Below, piece after piece: positions 26,860 through 37,350 of a stretch of 64,000 nt of DNA; within the stretch, counting starts at the first letter, position 1; each line of letters begins with the position of its first letter. A program made the position numbers and the translations under genes. Source of the DNA: Aliiglaciecola lipolytica (GTDB lineage: Bacteria; Pseudomonadota; Gammaproteobacteria; Enterobacterales; Alteromonadaceae); the NCBI RefSeq assembly GCF_018860635.1, contig NZ_JAHKPT010000021.1:26515-90514 (forward strand). The letters run 5' to 3'. The notes under the pieces were generated by a model. The model was given only the letters and a program-made list of their open reading frames with translations. It searched no databases and was not told the origin of the DNA.

Positions 26860-29812
26860 TTTGGATATTCTTTTTTTACTACCAGTATCTGGGTTTGGTG
26901 GGGCTGAAATTCATTCATTTGAGTTAGCGAAAAAATTAAAAAATCAGGGGCATAATATCTCTTTTTGTTTTAATTTTAGTGAAGAAAATAAAAAGCTATT
27001 TGTGAGTGCATTTGAAGCTGGGTTTTCTTTATATAACCTGCCTATTCACTTATTTGATCATCGTGATATCCAATCATCGGTGAATAGACAATGTGATAGT
27101 GCATCTGATTTCCTAAACTCAAAAAAATTTGATTTAGTGATAATACCAGCTCCAAATCCATTTATGTCATTAGGGTTAATTGAAGCTTGTACAAAATCTA
27201 ATATTCCCAATATTGTTATCTTTCACTTGGTTAGAATGAACACAAATGTCTCAGATGCAATACGTACTCGGTTTCTAAACGCTATCTCCCCTTCTACAAG
27301 GCTGGTAAGCGTATCTGATTTCTGTAAGGATGCCTTAAGTTACAACTTCAAAATACCTTCGAATCAAATTGAAGTTATAGAAAATGGAGTAATACTTCAA
27401 AAGTTGGACAAGGGTTTCTCTAAAATTAAAGAGGCTTTAGGTGTTGTTAATAAAAGATTAATTATCACTCCTGGAAGGTTTCACCCGCAGAAGAGTTGGG
27501 ATACATTTATTGAAGCTATACCATTGATTCTAGAAAAACATCAAGATGTTCACTTTCTTTGGTGCGGGGATGGTGACATGGTTTCTCAATTGAAATTACG
27601 AGCAAAAGAACTTGGAATCGAGCGCTACATTTCAATTATAGGCTTTATCAAGTTTCCGTATAAATTATATGCACATGCAGATTTAGTTGTTTTACCGACT
27701 AGATTCGAGGCTTTTTCTTTACGTTTGTTAGAAGCGATGTCTAGTGGAGTTCCAATCATTACGACTGACGCTTCTTATCAAGATCGAGTAATAAAGCACA
27801 TGGACAATGGTTTAATTGCTTTAACAGATTCAATTGAATCGTTGGCAGACAATGTTAATTACGCCTTGAGCAACCCTTTTGAGATGAAAGAGATGGGGGC
27901 AAATGCAAAAAAGTCATCTACACTTTACACTCCTGATAGGATGTATTCTAGCTACTTTAAACTTATTAATAATTTAATTTCTAGTAAAGCTGATGATCAT
28001 TGTAACAATGTTGAAGTTTTTTCTACAGTGGAGGTGGACTGCAACACTGGTTCTCTAATGCTGGAAAACGTTAAAGTTGATTTAGTTGACTTTTTTAATC
28101 TTAAAACTTGTGATACTCATCAAAAAAGCTCAAAAAAAATAAGATTAATTCTAAATAATTATGTTAAGAATAGTGTGACTATCATTTTTAACATAAGAAA
28201 TGTGCGCGATATTTATAGGGAAATGATGCACGAATTATCGTCACAGAAGCCTTTGGCTGGTGATATTGTAAATAGCTTTTATTGCGCAGCTTTAGAAAAG
28301 CTCACCGAAAACTCAATAAAAAACTTGGAAACTGTTGATTATTTGTTTGAGTCAATAATTTGTAGTGGGGGTGTAAAATCTAAAGTTTTTTTGGGTCTAC
28401 TGAGAAATATATCTATTTTTAGTAATGAAGCAAGAGAACGTGTAATTTATAAATTCTGTTCACTGAAGATGCTCGATGCTTCTGGAAATAACAATTACTT
28501 TGAATTTCTAAAGTCTGTTGAATCAGAAAAAAGTTACTCAGATTTTTGGAATAATGGCGCATGCTTTTATTATTCATATATTGGTAAACCTGAGTTTGGT
28601 AAGTTTTTAGCTCCTGCTAAATCGGATCAGAAGGTTGCGATTTTGTTTGCGTCTCATTTTAACTATCCTTTACGGAATGGTTCAGACCAACGCATATATT
28701 CATTTGTCGAAAAGTATCACTTAAAGGGTTTTAAAGTTGTACTCGTAACCTTCCATGGGAATGGTCAAAGGGATAGAAGGTTGATATCTGGATTAAAAAA
28801 CAAATTTGACTGTGATGTTAAAATAATTTATCAAAATAGAGTTCAAATCGACAATTATAAAGATGCCTTCCACTCTTTGAAAGATGGAAACTTTGATATT
28901 CACAAGTTTTACGATGAAAAATTACTATTAGAATTCTATAATATATGTAATGTCTACAAACCAGAACTGGTGCATATAAACTACTTTTATTTTGGGTGGC
29001 TATCGCTTGCGAGTCAACCTTCAAATAAAGTCAAACTAGTTTTAGATACTCATGATCTTATATCTAAGAGAAGAGCTGTATTCGACAAACTCAGAACTAT
29101 ATCCGCTGGTATCCCTACTCAAACTAGTCAAATTAATCTAGAAAAGATACTGGATTCAAGTAATCAAGCTTTAGAATTTAAATTAGATGACTCTGAGTTG
29201 GATTTTTATAATAGCTTTGATCAAGTAATTTTTATTTCTAAATTAGAAATGTCTATTCTTTGTTCTCGTCTAAGTGGGACTGAAAGCTTGTTTCTTCCCT
29301 ACAGGCCTAAATTCGTCGAAATCGAGAGGAAACAGACTTTAGCTAATAGTAGAACGCGTGCGCTATTTATGGGCTCGAATAATGCCTTGAATATTATGGG
29401 AGCCGCTTTGATAGAGAAAATAGCACAGAGAATCAGTGGTTTATATGATTTCGAATTCAGAGTTGTTGGCGATATTTGTAACTCTATGTCAAATATTGAT
29501 GGGATTAATAAAGGTTACTTTGTTGATGACTTAATTTTAGAATATAGCGCATGTGATTTCACTGTTTGTCCTATACCTTTTGGAACGGGTCAAAATATTA
29601 AAATTACGGAGTCGTTAGCCTTAGGTATACCTGTTATTGCTCACAGCGGAGTGGCCTATTCAGCCAACATCATTAATGGAGTAAATGGCTTGGTTTTTTC
29701 TACTGTACAAGAATTTTATGAAACTTTAGTAAGGCTGCATAGTGACACTATTTTTATGCAAGAAATAAAAGAAAGTTGTAAAATCTGGGCACTCGAATAT
29801 TTTGGAGAATAA
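26852..29812 (+). CDS. Dual-domain glycosyltransferase (two GT4 modules)
   Basis: This 986-residue cytosolic protein has two GT-B fold modules. Module 1 (about 1-370) shows GFGGAEIHSFELAKKL, ITPGRFHPQKSWDTFIEA and the EAFSLRLLEAMSSGVPII donor-binding region with E-x7-E. A linker (about 370-590) has no clear signature. Module 2 (about 590-986) shows FNYPLRNGSDQRIYSFV and FGTGQNIKITESLALGIPVI. Two modules suggest that two successive glycosidic bonds are made by one polypeptide, as in known bifunctional capsule polymerases. Donors and acceptors cannot be read. It overlaps the previous gene by 8 bases. Confidence 0.85.
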   Translation: MNDLDILFLLPVSGFGGAEIHSFELAKKLKNQGHNISFCFNFSEENKKLFVSAFEAGFSLYNLPIHLFDHRDIQSSVNRQCDSASDFLNSKKFDLVIIPAPNPFMSLGLIEACTKSNIPNIVIFHLVRMNTNVSDAIRTRFLNAISPSTRLVSVSDFCKDALSYNFKIPSNQIEVIENGVILQKLDKGFSKIKEALGVVNKRLIITPGRFHPQKSWDTFIEAIPLILEKHQDVHFLWCGDGDMVSQLKLRAKELGIERYISIIGFIKFPYKLYAHADLVVLPTRFEAFSLRLLEAMSSGVPIITTDASYQDRVIKHMDNGLIALTDSIESLADNVNYALSNPFEMKEMGANAKKSSTLYTPDRMYSSYFKLINNLISSKADDHCNNVEVFSTVEVDCNTGSLMLENVKVDLVDFFNLKTCDTHQKSSKKIRLILNNYVKNSVTIIFNIRNVRDIYREMMHELSSQKPLAGDIVNSFYCAALEKLTENSIKNLETVDYLFESIICSGGVKSKVFLGLLRNISIFSNEARERVIYKFCSLKMLDASGNNNYFEFLKSVESEKSYSDFWNNGACFYYSYIGKPEFGKFLAPAKSDQKVAILFASHFNYPLRNGSDQRIYSFVEKYHLKGFKVVLVTFHGNGQRDRRLISGLKNKFDCDVKIIYQNRVQIDNYKDAFHSLKDGNFDIHKFYDEKLLLEFYNICNVYKPELVHINYFYFGWLSLASQPSNKVKLVLDTHDLISKRRAVFDKLRTISAGIPTQTSQINLEKILDSSNQALEFKLDDSELDFYNSFDQVIFISKLEMSILCSRLSGTESLFLPYRPKFVEIERKQTLANSRTRALFMGSNNALNIMGAALIEKIAQRISGLYDFEFRVVGDICNSMSNIDGINKGYFVDDLILEYSACDFTVCPIPFGTGQNIKITESLALGIPVIAHSGVAYSANIINGVNGLVFSTVQEFYETLVRLHSDTIFMQEIKESCKIWALEYFGE

Positions 29813-29815
29813 TTA

Positions 29816-31355
<1,540 letters not shown>

Positions 31356-31356
<1 letters not shown>

Positions 31357-32126
31357 TGAACTTTCATATTGTAATCCCTGCAAGATTCAACTCATCTCGG
31401 CTGCCTGGAAAACCGCTTCTAGATCTTCATGGTAGACCTATGATTTGGCATGTGTATCAACGAGCTCTTGAGTCTGGTTTTAAGTCGATAACTATTGCTA
31501 CAGATGACTCTCGAATTTTCAAAGCTGTTTCATCGTTTGGTGGTAACGTTTTAATGACTAAAGATTACCACGAGAGTGGCACTGATAGGCTGGCAGAGGT
31601 AGCAGAGTTAAAGTCTTTTTGTGATTCCGATATAGTTATCAATTTGCAGGGGGACGAACCGCTGGTACCCGCAAAGTGTATAACTAAATTAGCAGATACT
31701 TTTCAGAGAAAAACTGAAATTGATATTGCAACTTTAAGTGCTGAAATTACTGATAACAACGATATTTTCAATTCAAATGTGGTTAAAGTTGTGACGGATC
31801 TCAAAAGGAAGGCATTGTATTTTTCCAGAGCCCCTATTCCGTGGCATAGAGATAATTTTGAAAAGAATGAAAAACATTTAATATCACGTTATAAAATGGA
31901 GCGACACATTGGTATGTATGCCTATCGAGTTGATCAATTAAAAACAATAAGTAAGTTAGCAAAATCACCACTCGAAGAGATAGAGTCGCTGGAGCAACTG
32001 AGGGCTATAGAGAATGGTTTGAGGATATATGTAAATAAGCTAGAGTTTCAACCTCCACATGGGGTAGACACTATAGATGATTATGAAAAATTACTTGTTA
32101 CAATGAGCGATTACAATGACATATAA
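31356..32126 (+). CDS. kdsB: 3-deoxy-manno-octulosonate cytidylyltransferase (CMP-Kdo synthetase)
   Basis: Activates Kdo as CMP-Kdo using CTP. Key segments are IPARFNSSRLPGKPLLDL (nucleotide-binding loop), INLQGDEPLVP (metal-binding Asp) and FSRAPIPWHRD. I place the start at the ATG at 31356; an in-frame TTG one codon earlier is less likely. The length of about 256 residues is normal. It overlaps kpsF/kdsD by 11 bases. Confidence 0.95.
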
Positions 32127-33048
32127 ACATATTGCTGAACGAGTTTTTAAAATTGAATCGGATGCAATTTCTGCTTTAGCTAACAACTTGGATAGTAATT
32201 TTACTTCAAGCGTAGATGCTATGTTAAATAACTCTGGTCGGCTCATAGTTTGTGGTATGGGCAAGTCAGGTATTATTGGAAGAAAAATTTCTGCTACTTT
32301 CGCCAGTACTGGTACACAAAGCTTTTTTATGCACCCAGGAGAAGCTTTTCATGGTGATTTAGGAATGGTGAATTCAGAAGACATTTTTCTTGCAATTTCA
32401 AACTCCGGAGAAACTGATGAAGTATTAAAGCTGTTACCTTTTTTAAAAGAAAATGGTAATTTACTAGTATCTATGACGGGAAACAAAGAATCTACGTTAG
32501 CAAAAGAGAGTACTTTTCATCTTGACATATCAGTTCAGAAAGAAGCTTGTCCTTTAGCGTTAGCCCCAACAGCTTCTACTACCGCGACTTTAGCAATGGG
32601 GGATGCACTTGCTATCGCCCTGATGGATGCTAGGCGATTTAAACCTGAAAATTTTGCTCGCTTCCATCCTGGGGGCTCGTTGGGACGCCTACTTTTAACA
32701 AAAGTGAAGGATGAAATGATCCAGCATAATTTACCTGTAGTGAGTAAGGGTACCTGCTTTGTTGATTTACTACATGTAATTACAAGTGGGGAACAAGGTT
32801 TAGCTATTGTTGTTGACGTCAATGGTTACATTGAAGGGGTGGTTACCGATGGGGACGTAAGAAGAGCTATGGAGTCACATAAATCCTCTATCTTCTTAAT
32901 GACTTCACAGGATTTAATGACATCAGCACCAATTACAATAGGCCCAAATGAGCTTTTGTCCTATGGGATATCAATAATGGATAATAATAATATCAATAAG
33001 TTAGTAGTTTCAGTTGATGAAAAGTTGGTAGGTATATTGCGAAAATGA
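32116..33048 (+). CDS. kpsF: Arabinose-5-phosphate isomerase, C-terminally clipped
   Basis: Converts ribulose-5-phosphate to arabinose-5-phosphate, the substrate of KdsA. The SIS domain shows VCGMGKSGIIGRKISATFASTG and AISNSGETDEVLKLLP; PTASTTATLAMGDALA follows. Two CBS-type repeats come next. The protein stops at KLVGILRK, where KdsD/KpsF homologues normally continue for about ten residues (an HDL-type helix after GIL). The loss coincides with the start of a scar region carrying an IS66 remnant. The catalytic SIS domain is intact, so activity may be retained. kdsC is not present in the window. Confidence 0.9.
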   Translation: MTYKHIAERVFKIESDAISALANNLDSNFTSSVDAMLNNSGRLIVCGMGKSGIIGRKISATFASTGTQSFFMHPGEAFHGDLGMVNSEDIFLAISNSGETDEVLKLLPFLKENGNLLVSMTGNKESTLAKESTFHLDISVQKEACPLALAPTASTTATLAMGDALAIALMDARRFKPENFARFHPGGSLGRLLLTKVKDEMIQHNLPVVSKGTCFVDLLHVITSGEQGLAIVVDVNGYIEGVVTDGDVRRAMESHKSSIFLMTSQDLMTSAPITIGPNELLSYGISIMDNNNINKLVVSVDEKLVGILRK

Positions 33049-33241
33049 TTTGACCATTACAAATCAACCTTCCGTTTTCTCCGGCCTCCCATTTCCACAC
33101 AACGATTGTTTACCTTCGGGGCTAAACTACCTTACGGAGCTATACAGGGGTTTCCTCGTTTCATATCAGAGATTTGATGGATTAGGTCTCTCATTTACAC
33201 CTGCGATGCGTAGACTCACGATATCCCATCTGTGAAAGAGA
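33049..33241. other. Scar sequence of unknown origin after kpsF
   Basis: This 190-base segment lies between the clipped end of kpsF and the IS66 remnant. A 61-codon open frame runs through it (33050-33235), but it has no ribosome binding site and I do not regard it as a gene. The sequence does not continue tnpB or kpsF, so it is probably debris from another insertion. Confidence 0.4.
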
Positions 33242-33292
33242 GATAAACAGGCCATCCATGAATGGCGACAGCTCTAGTTGCTGTTCAACCAT
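33242..33292 (-). pseudogene. IS66 tnpB fragment
   Basis: Translation of the minus strand from 33292 gives MVEQQLELSPFMDGLFI. This matches the conserved stretch after the N-terminal 25-30 residues of IS66 TnpB (usual form VEQQLxLxPFxxALFVF). Homology stops abruptly at 33242. The N-terminal part before MVEQQ is also missing, so both ends are deleted. Confidence 0.6.
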
Positions 33293-33294
33293 AA

Positions 33295-33606
33295 TCATGA
33301 GGTTACTGCCTTCATGATACCAGCTAACCACGTCACTTCACTTGTTTGCTCCACATTCAAGGTTACATCGCGATAAACGATTGTAATCGGAGATTCTGTA
33401 GCAACCGGTTCTGGTTTGGCGCTAGCCACTTTCAGTAATTTGTTGGTCGACCGAGTCCTTCCTTTATACAGATCGCTTTTACGTGCAGAAAAAGTTTTCA
33501 AATGAATGTCGTGCTTGACACAATATTTATGAGCGGTTAACTCACTTGATCGATACTCTACAAATATAGCTTCCCACCCTTCTTGAGTTCGACGTTCTCT
33601 TCGCAT
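33295..33606 (-). CDS. IS66-family accessory protein TnpA-like, in a truncated element
   Basis: This 103-residue protein resembles IS66 TnpA: a charged start MRRERRTQEGWEAIFVEYRSS, a short helix-turn-helix-like region ELTAHKYCVKHDI, and the C-terminal VTWLAGIMKAVTS. The frame appears complete, but the downstream tnpB is a fragment and the DDE transposase (tnpC) is absent, so the element cannot move by itself. The stop codon lies 3 bases before the tnpB fragment. Confidence 0.65.
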   Translation of the reverse strand: MRRERRTQEGWEAIFVEYRSSELTAHKYCVKHDIHLKTFSARKSDLYKGRTRSTNKLLKVASAKPEPVATESPITIVYRDVTLNVEQTSEVTWLAGIMKAVTS

Positions 33607-33685
33607 AATGCCCTCGACTGAAAATCAAAAAACATTGTGCAGAATTAAACATCTAATGAATAGGCGGCCTTTGCTAGACGCTCAC

Positions 33686-34339
33686 ATAAATAGAGCGTAA
33701 AATCTGAAATAGTTGATAATGATATTTTTGTTTGAAATTCTTTACTGAAGGAAATAGTACAGGAGTAAATTATGTAAAGCGTATTGATGATTTAGCGTTC
33801 CAGAATATTTTACCTAGTTTGAAGTTTGTTCAGAACACATTTAATATTTTTCACATTAACTCTATAATGGATAAGAATTACATAACAGGTATGTTTATAC
33901 TTTGTTCGTTTATGAATTAGTGAAATAGCCTCTGAGAATATAGACCATTCTCGAGCTGCAACAGGCTATAATTTGGGTATGCTAGCGCGTCCTGCTTTTG
34001 TGAACGGGTAAATACGGTGATAGGTACTCCAAAGAATTCGCTTCTTAGCATTTGGCAGAGTACTGTTATCGGTTTAATATCCATGTCAATTTGAGAGCTC
34101 TATGATTTTCCCCTAACCCCGTAGACATTTTTTACTTAGAGTCTGAAGTAAGGTAAAAAGTGTTATGAATAAGAAAGAAGCAGCTTAATAGCTCAGGCGA
34201 CAACTACCTTGAAAAACGCCGCGACACAAGATTGTAAAAAATATTGCATAGAACCAAACTACAAAGTTTTGTAGTATCTAGTCAGAACTGGATAATGTGC
34301 GTCAAATGCTTGGAATGGCTTTAGGAACCTCGACCAATA
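33686..34339. other. Non-coding scar region before the GT-D/sulfotransferase gene
   Basis: About 650 bases contain no supportable gene; the short frames in it lack ribosome binding sites and family signals. An imperfect inverted repeat (ACATTTTTTACTT ... AAGTAAGGTAAAAAGTGT) lies at about 34127-34164 and could be a decayed element end. The promoter for the following gene is not apparent. Confidence 0.45.
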
Positions 34340-36214
34340 ATGAACGAAAAATTGTTAGAACAATTACAACAAACCCAACATTTACAACGCTCACTTTTTA
34401 TTCATAATGAGAAAAACCCGTTTCATTGTACTGAAGAGCTGTTCAGTACACTCAAAGAGGCGATAAACAAAAAGACTCCGTTCTCATTGATTCGCTTAGG
34501 TGATGGTGAGGGACGAATCCTAGCCTACCCTCGTTTATTTGAAGATGATGTATTTATTTCACAGGTGCTTACATACCAGTTCGGTAAAGAAGTTATTGGT
34601 GAGTTGAAAAAAGAAATCGCTGAAGATTTTCTTGCGCCGAGCATGCTGAAACTGCAATCACTAATAAAAAATTCAATTTTAAATGCCGATGTTATTGGCG
34701 CTCCGAGCTGGTTACATTTTCGGGAAGCTGTAAATGAAAAGAATATCATTGCACAAACGGCACAGTCTGTGTGCCTTCAGAGTGTCGACCAACTTGTAAG
34801 TAAAGACATTCCAATTTTTGATCATTTCATTTTTAAGCCTTTTAATAAAAGTGGCTTTTTCAAGCGCTTGTTAGAAAATCTGGACTGTCTAACTGTTATT
34901 TCTCATACCGATATCAGTGACACATTGGTAGATACGTTTGATCTGAAAAGCTGCAACCACATTAAAATCCCTGGGCATCAATCTTTCATGAAGTCCGGGG
35001 AGTTTCATTTTCCTACTCGTTACAAAGAAATCGAAAACGAAATACAAGTTCCCGATAGAGGTCACTTGTTTTTTGTAGCCGCAGGTTATCTTGGTAAGCA
35101 TTATTGCAACATCATCAAGCAAAAAGGTGGTATTGCTATCGATATTGGTTCAATTTTCGACGGATGGACAGGTTTAGGTCGCCCGGATGCTACCGCTAAT
35201 GAAGAGCAGCGTCTGAAAAAGCCCCGTAAGTTGTATATACACATGGGGCACCATAAAACCGGTACAACATCTCTGCAGTTTTCACTTGTTCAGTCTGAAA
35301 ACCAGTTAAAAGAAGCTGGGATTTCGTTTTTAAAGCATAACAAAAGTGGCAACTCTTCTGAATTGATCTCAGTTTCTGCTGCACGCAGCAGGATAACAAC
35401 CAAACTGACTTCTACGTTTTATAATTTAATTCGCGAAGCACCGGAGGGTGATGGCATTATTTCTGCGGAACATCTTTCTTTTATCGAAAACGAAGCTGTA
35501 ATAGAAGAATTAGCGATGGAATGCAAAAAGCATTTCGATGATGTAGTAGTGATATGCTACCTTCGGCGTCAGGATAAACTTGCTATTTCTTTGAAGCAGC
35601 AAGCAGCAAAGCAACCTTTTAGTGGCGCATCACCTAGTAGCGCATTATGTGGCCATGACAATAAAAATGTCTTACCACCACTAACATTTACTCTGTTCAA
35701 TTACTTAAACTTTGAACAAAAAGTGCAAAAGTGGCAACGCGTATTCGGCGCAAACAAAGTGGTGATAAGAGTTTACGATAAAGAAGTGCTACATGAAGAA
35801 TGTATTTGCGCTGATTTTTCTAAATTACTAAAACTGAAAACGCCTCTTAAGACTATAAATGTTAACGATGGCCTTGGCGCAGTAAAAACCAAAATTAAAC
35901 ACTTGTTGCTAGAAACCAAAGCGCCCTCTGAGATCATTGACTATTTTGATAAACTAAAGATATCAGACGGCGATTATGAATTACGTAAGGTCGAGCATAG
36001 CCACGTTAACTTCATGCGAGCCTTTGCTGAAATAAATAATAGTTTCATACTGGATAGCGAGCTCTTATCAGTATTAAGTAACAATAATCCTGTGACCTAC
36101 TATGAGCCAGAGCGAGAAGTGGAAGATGTCGTTATCGAATTACTATTAATGGCTGAAAATATCCCACCCGATGTTCGTAACAACTATATCAAGCTATTGA
36201 AGGTGTTTAGATGA
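34340..36214 (+). CDS. GT-D glycosyltransferase fused to a sulfotransferase domain
   Basis: This 624-residue cytosolic protein has two enzyme modules. Residues about 1-285 resemble the GT-D (DUF1792-type) glycosyltransferases, with FSLIRLGDGEGRILAYP carrying the metal-binding DGE motif. Residues about 294-600 look like a PAPS-dependent sulfotransferase: LYIHMGHHKTGTTSLQ is the 5'-phosphosulfate loop and VVICYLRRQDKLAISLKQQ the 3'-phosphate region. The sulfotransferase half resembles the separate protein at 44514. I infer sugar addition coupled to sulfation of that sugar or its neighbour. The stop overlaps the next gene by 4 bases. Confidence 0.75.
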   Translation: MNEKLLEQLQQTQHLQRSLFIHNEKNPFHCTEELFSTLKEAINKKTPFSLIRLGDGEGRILAYPRLFEDDVFISQVLTYQFGKEVIGELKKEIAEDFLAPSMLKLQSLIKNSILNADVIGAPSWLHFREAVNEKNIIAQTAQSVCLQSVDQLVSKDIPIFDHFIFKPFNKSGFFKRLLENLDCLTVISHTDISDTLVDTFDLKSCNHIKIPGHQSFMKSGEFHFPTRYKEIENEIQVPDRGHLFFVAAGYLGKHYCNIIKQKGGIAIDIGSIFDGWTGLGRPDATANEEQRLKKPRKLYIHMGHHKTGTTSLQFSLVQSENQLKEAGISFLKHNKSGNSSELISVSAARSRITTKLTSTFYNLIREAPEGDGIISAEHLSFIENEAVIEELAMECKKHFDDVVVICYLRRQDKLAISLKQQAAKQPFSGASPSSALCGHDNKNVLPPLTFTLFNYLNFEQKVQKWQRVFGANKVVIRVYDKEVLHEECICADFSKLLKLKTPLKTINVNDGLGAVKTKIKHLLLETKAPSEIIDYFDKLKISDGDYELRKVEHSHVNFMRAFAEINNSFILDSELLSVLSNNNPVTYYEPEREVEDVVIELLLMAENIPPDVRNNYIKLLKVFR

Positions 36215-36948
36215 AAATTTTAGTTGTAGGTGACAGTCACTCTAGATTTATGAACATAACCAGCGAGATGAGAGATTGCTTATCCGTTACCCGAGGACTA
36301 TCGGTAAGAGTAATGCCAATCTCAGGCGCAACAATAACTGGTTTTGGTAAACGTGCATCAACTTTAGATTCGTATGGTTCGATGGTTGACATATACCATC
36401 AATTTAACCCTGATTATGTTTGTTTTGCTCTTGGACAAGTAGACATAGAGCTAGGTTATTTTTACAGAAAAGTAATAAAAGAAGAACAAATTGAGTACAA
36501 GAGTTTCATTGACGGTTTAGTAGCAAACTATGCTGAAAAATGTAACGAATTTGTGTCAAGTTTCAATCCGAAAGGGCTGTCGATTAAAGGCGTTAACCTT
36601 TCAACCTTAACAGAATCCAGAAGTAAAGCAGTACATTATACAAGTAGAATCATCGCGGAAAACGTGAATGATGACGAACAAAAGAAGCATTTCAATAAGC
36701 AGCTTAGGGAATTTTTTCCTTCCAATATAGAGAGAAATTCAGCTCATTTATATTTCAATAAGTCATTAAAGGAAATGTGCTTAGCTAATGGGTTCAACTA
36801 CTTTGATATTGTCGAGGAAACGAGTGACCTGAATTCTCTTTCGGTTTCTAAGCAGTTCATCCCGTGCAGTGACGATCATCACTTATTGGACTCTTTGTAC
36901 GTTAGAGAATGTCATTTAATTAATTTAGTAAAATCTCTAAGTCTATGA
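36211..36948 (+). CDS. SGNH-hydrolase-like protein
   Basis: This 245-residue protein has an SGNH/GDSL-type pattern: block I is KILVVGDSHSRF (Ser nucleophile candidate), ALGQVDIELG is a block III-like segment, and CSDDHHLLDS holds a block V Asp-x-His candidate. There is no signal peptide, so it should act in the cytoplasm, perhaps as an acyl transferase or esterase on a capsule sugar. It overlaps the GT-D/sulfotransferase gene by 4 bases, which suggests work on the same product. Confidence 0.6.
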   Translation: MKILVVGDSHSRFMNITSEMRDCLSVTRGLSVRVMPISGATITGFGKRASTLDSYGSMVDIYHQFNPDYVCFALGQVDIELGYFYRKVIKEEQIEYKSFIDGLVANYAEKCNEFVSSFNPKGLSIKGVNLSTLTESRSKAVHYTSRIIAENVNDDEQKKHFNKQLREFFPSNIERNSAHLYFNKSLKEMCLANGFNYFDIVEETSDLNSLSVSKQFIPCSDDHHLLDSLYVRECHLINLVKSLSL

Positions 36949-37350
36949 ATATTTTCTTTGATGAGGCTAACCCGGCATTCGGCCTGATAGAAGCCATGGA
37001 AATCAACAAATTTGACCTTCCAAGAGGCCGAAACATAGCGATCGATTAATTGAATTTCTACGGCAGCGAAGAGACAAGGATATAATTGCTTGCTTAAAAT
37101 CTCATGTGGGCACTCTACGCCAGCAATGCTGTATTTGCTAAATTTATTTCGAATTGTGCACAATCGGAAAACTCTAACCTGAGAGTAGTGGTAAGTAATA
37201 TTTTGTCGAAAATTCAGGCGTAAATGTCCGTTTGCATTTAACCTTACCCTGTTTCAGGTTAGCTGTGCACTGTTGAAATATTAGTTTCTTTGATTCAGGA
37301 TATTAAGCTACAGCTAAGATAAACTCTTAGCTGCATCCGACCTGTAATAG
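36949..37350. other. Intergenic region between convergent genes
   Basis: About 400 bases separate the SGNH gene (plus) and the large minus-strand glycosyltransferase. No clear gene, terminator or repeat is seen. Short frames on both strands may be debris from a lost gene but resemble nothing I recognise. Confidence 0.4.

Larger units (their letters stand above)
33242..33685 (-). mobile_element. Decayed IS66-family insertion sequence
   Basis: The remnant comprises a terminal inverted-repeat candidate, a TnpA-like gene and a tnpB fragment. On the minus strand the end reads GTGAGCGTCTAGCAAAGGCC (about 33666-33685), similar in form to IS66 ends (GTAAGCG...). The other end and the transposase are missing. 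Confidence 0.55.

Noticed and set aside
33050-33235. A 61-codon frame right after kpsF
   Set aside because: No ribosome binding site, no family signal, and it lies in a scar region; coding is unlikely.
33732-33920. A 62-codon plus-strand frame upstream of the GT-D/sulfotransferase gene
   Set aside because: Low-complexity AT-rich composition, no ribosome binding site and no recognisable domain.
34127-34164. Imperfect inverted repeat that might be an insertion-sequence end
   Set aside because: The arms are short and imperfect and no transposase frame is attached; it is noted only as possible debris.
36912-37163. An 83-codon minus-strand frame overlapping the SGNH gene end
   Set aside because: It overlaps the real gene and has no start signal or family similarity; at most it is debris of a lost gene.
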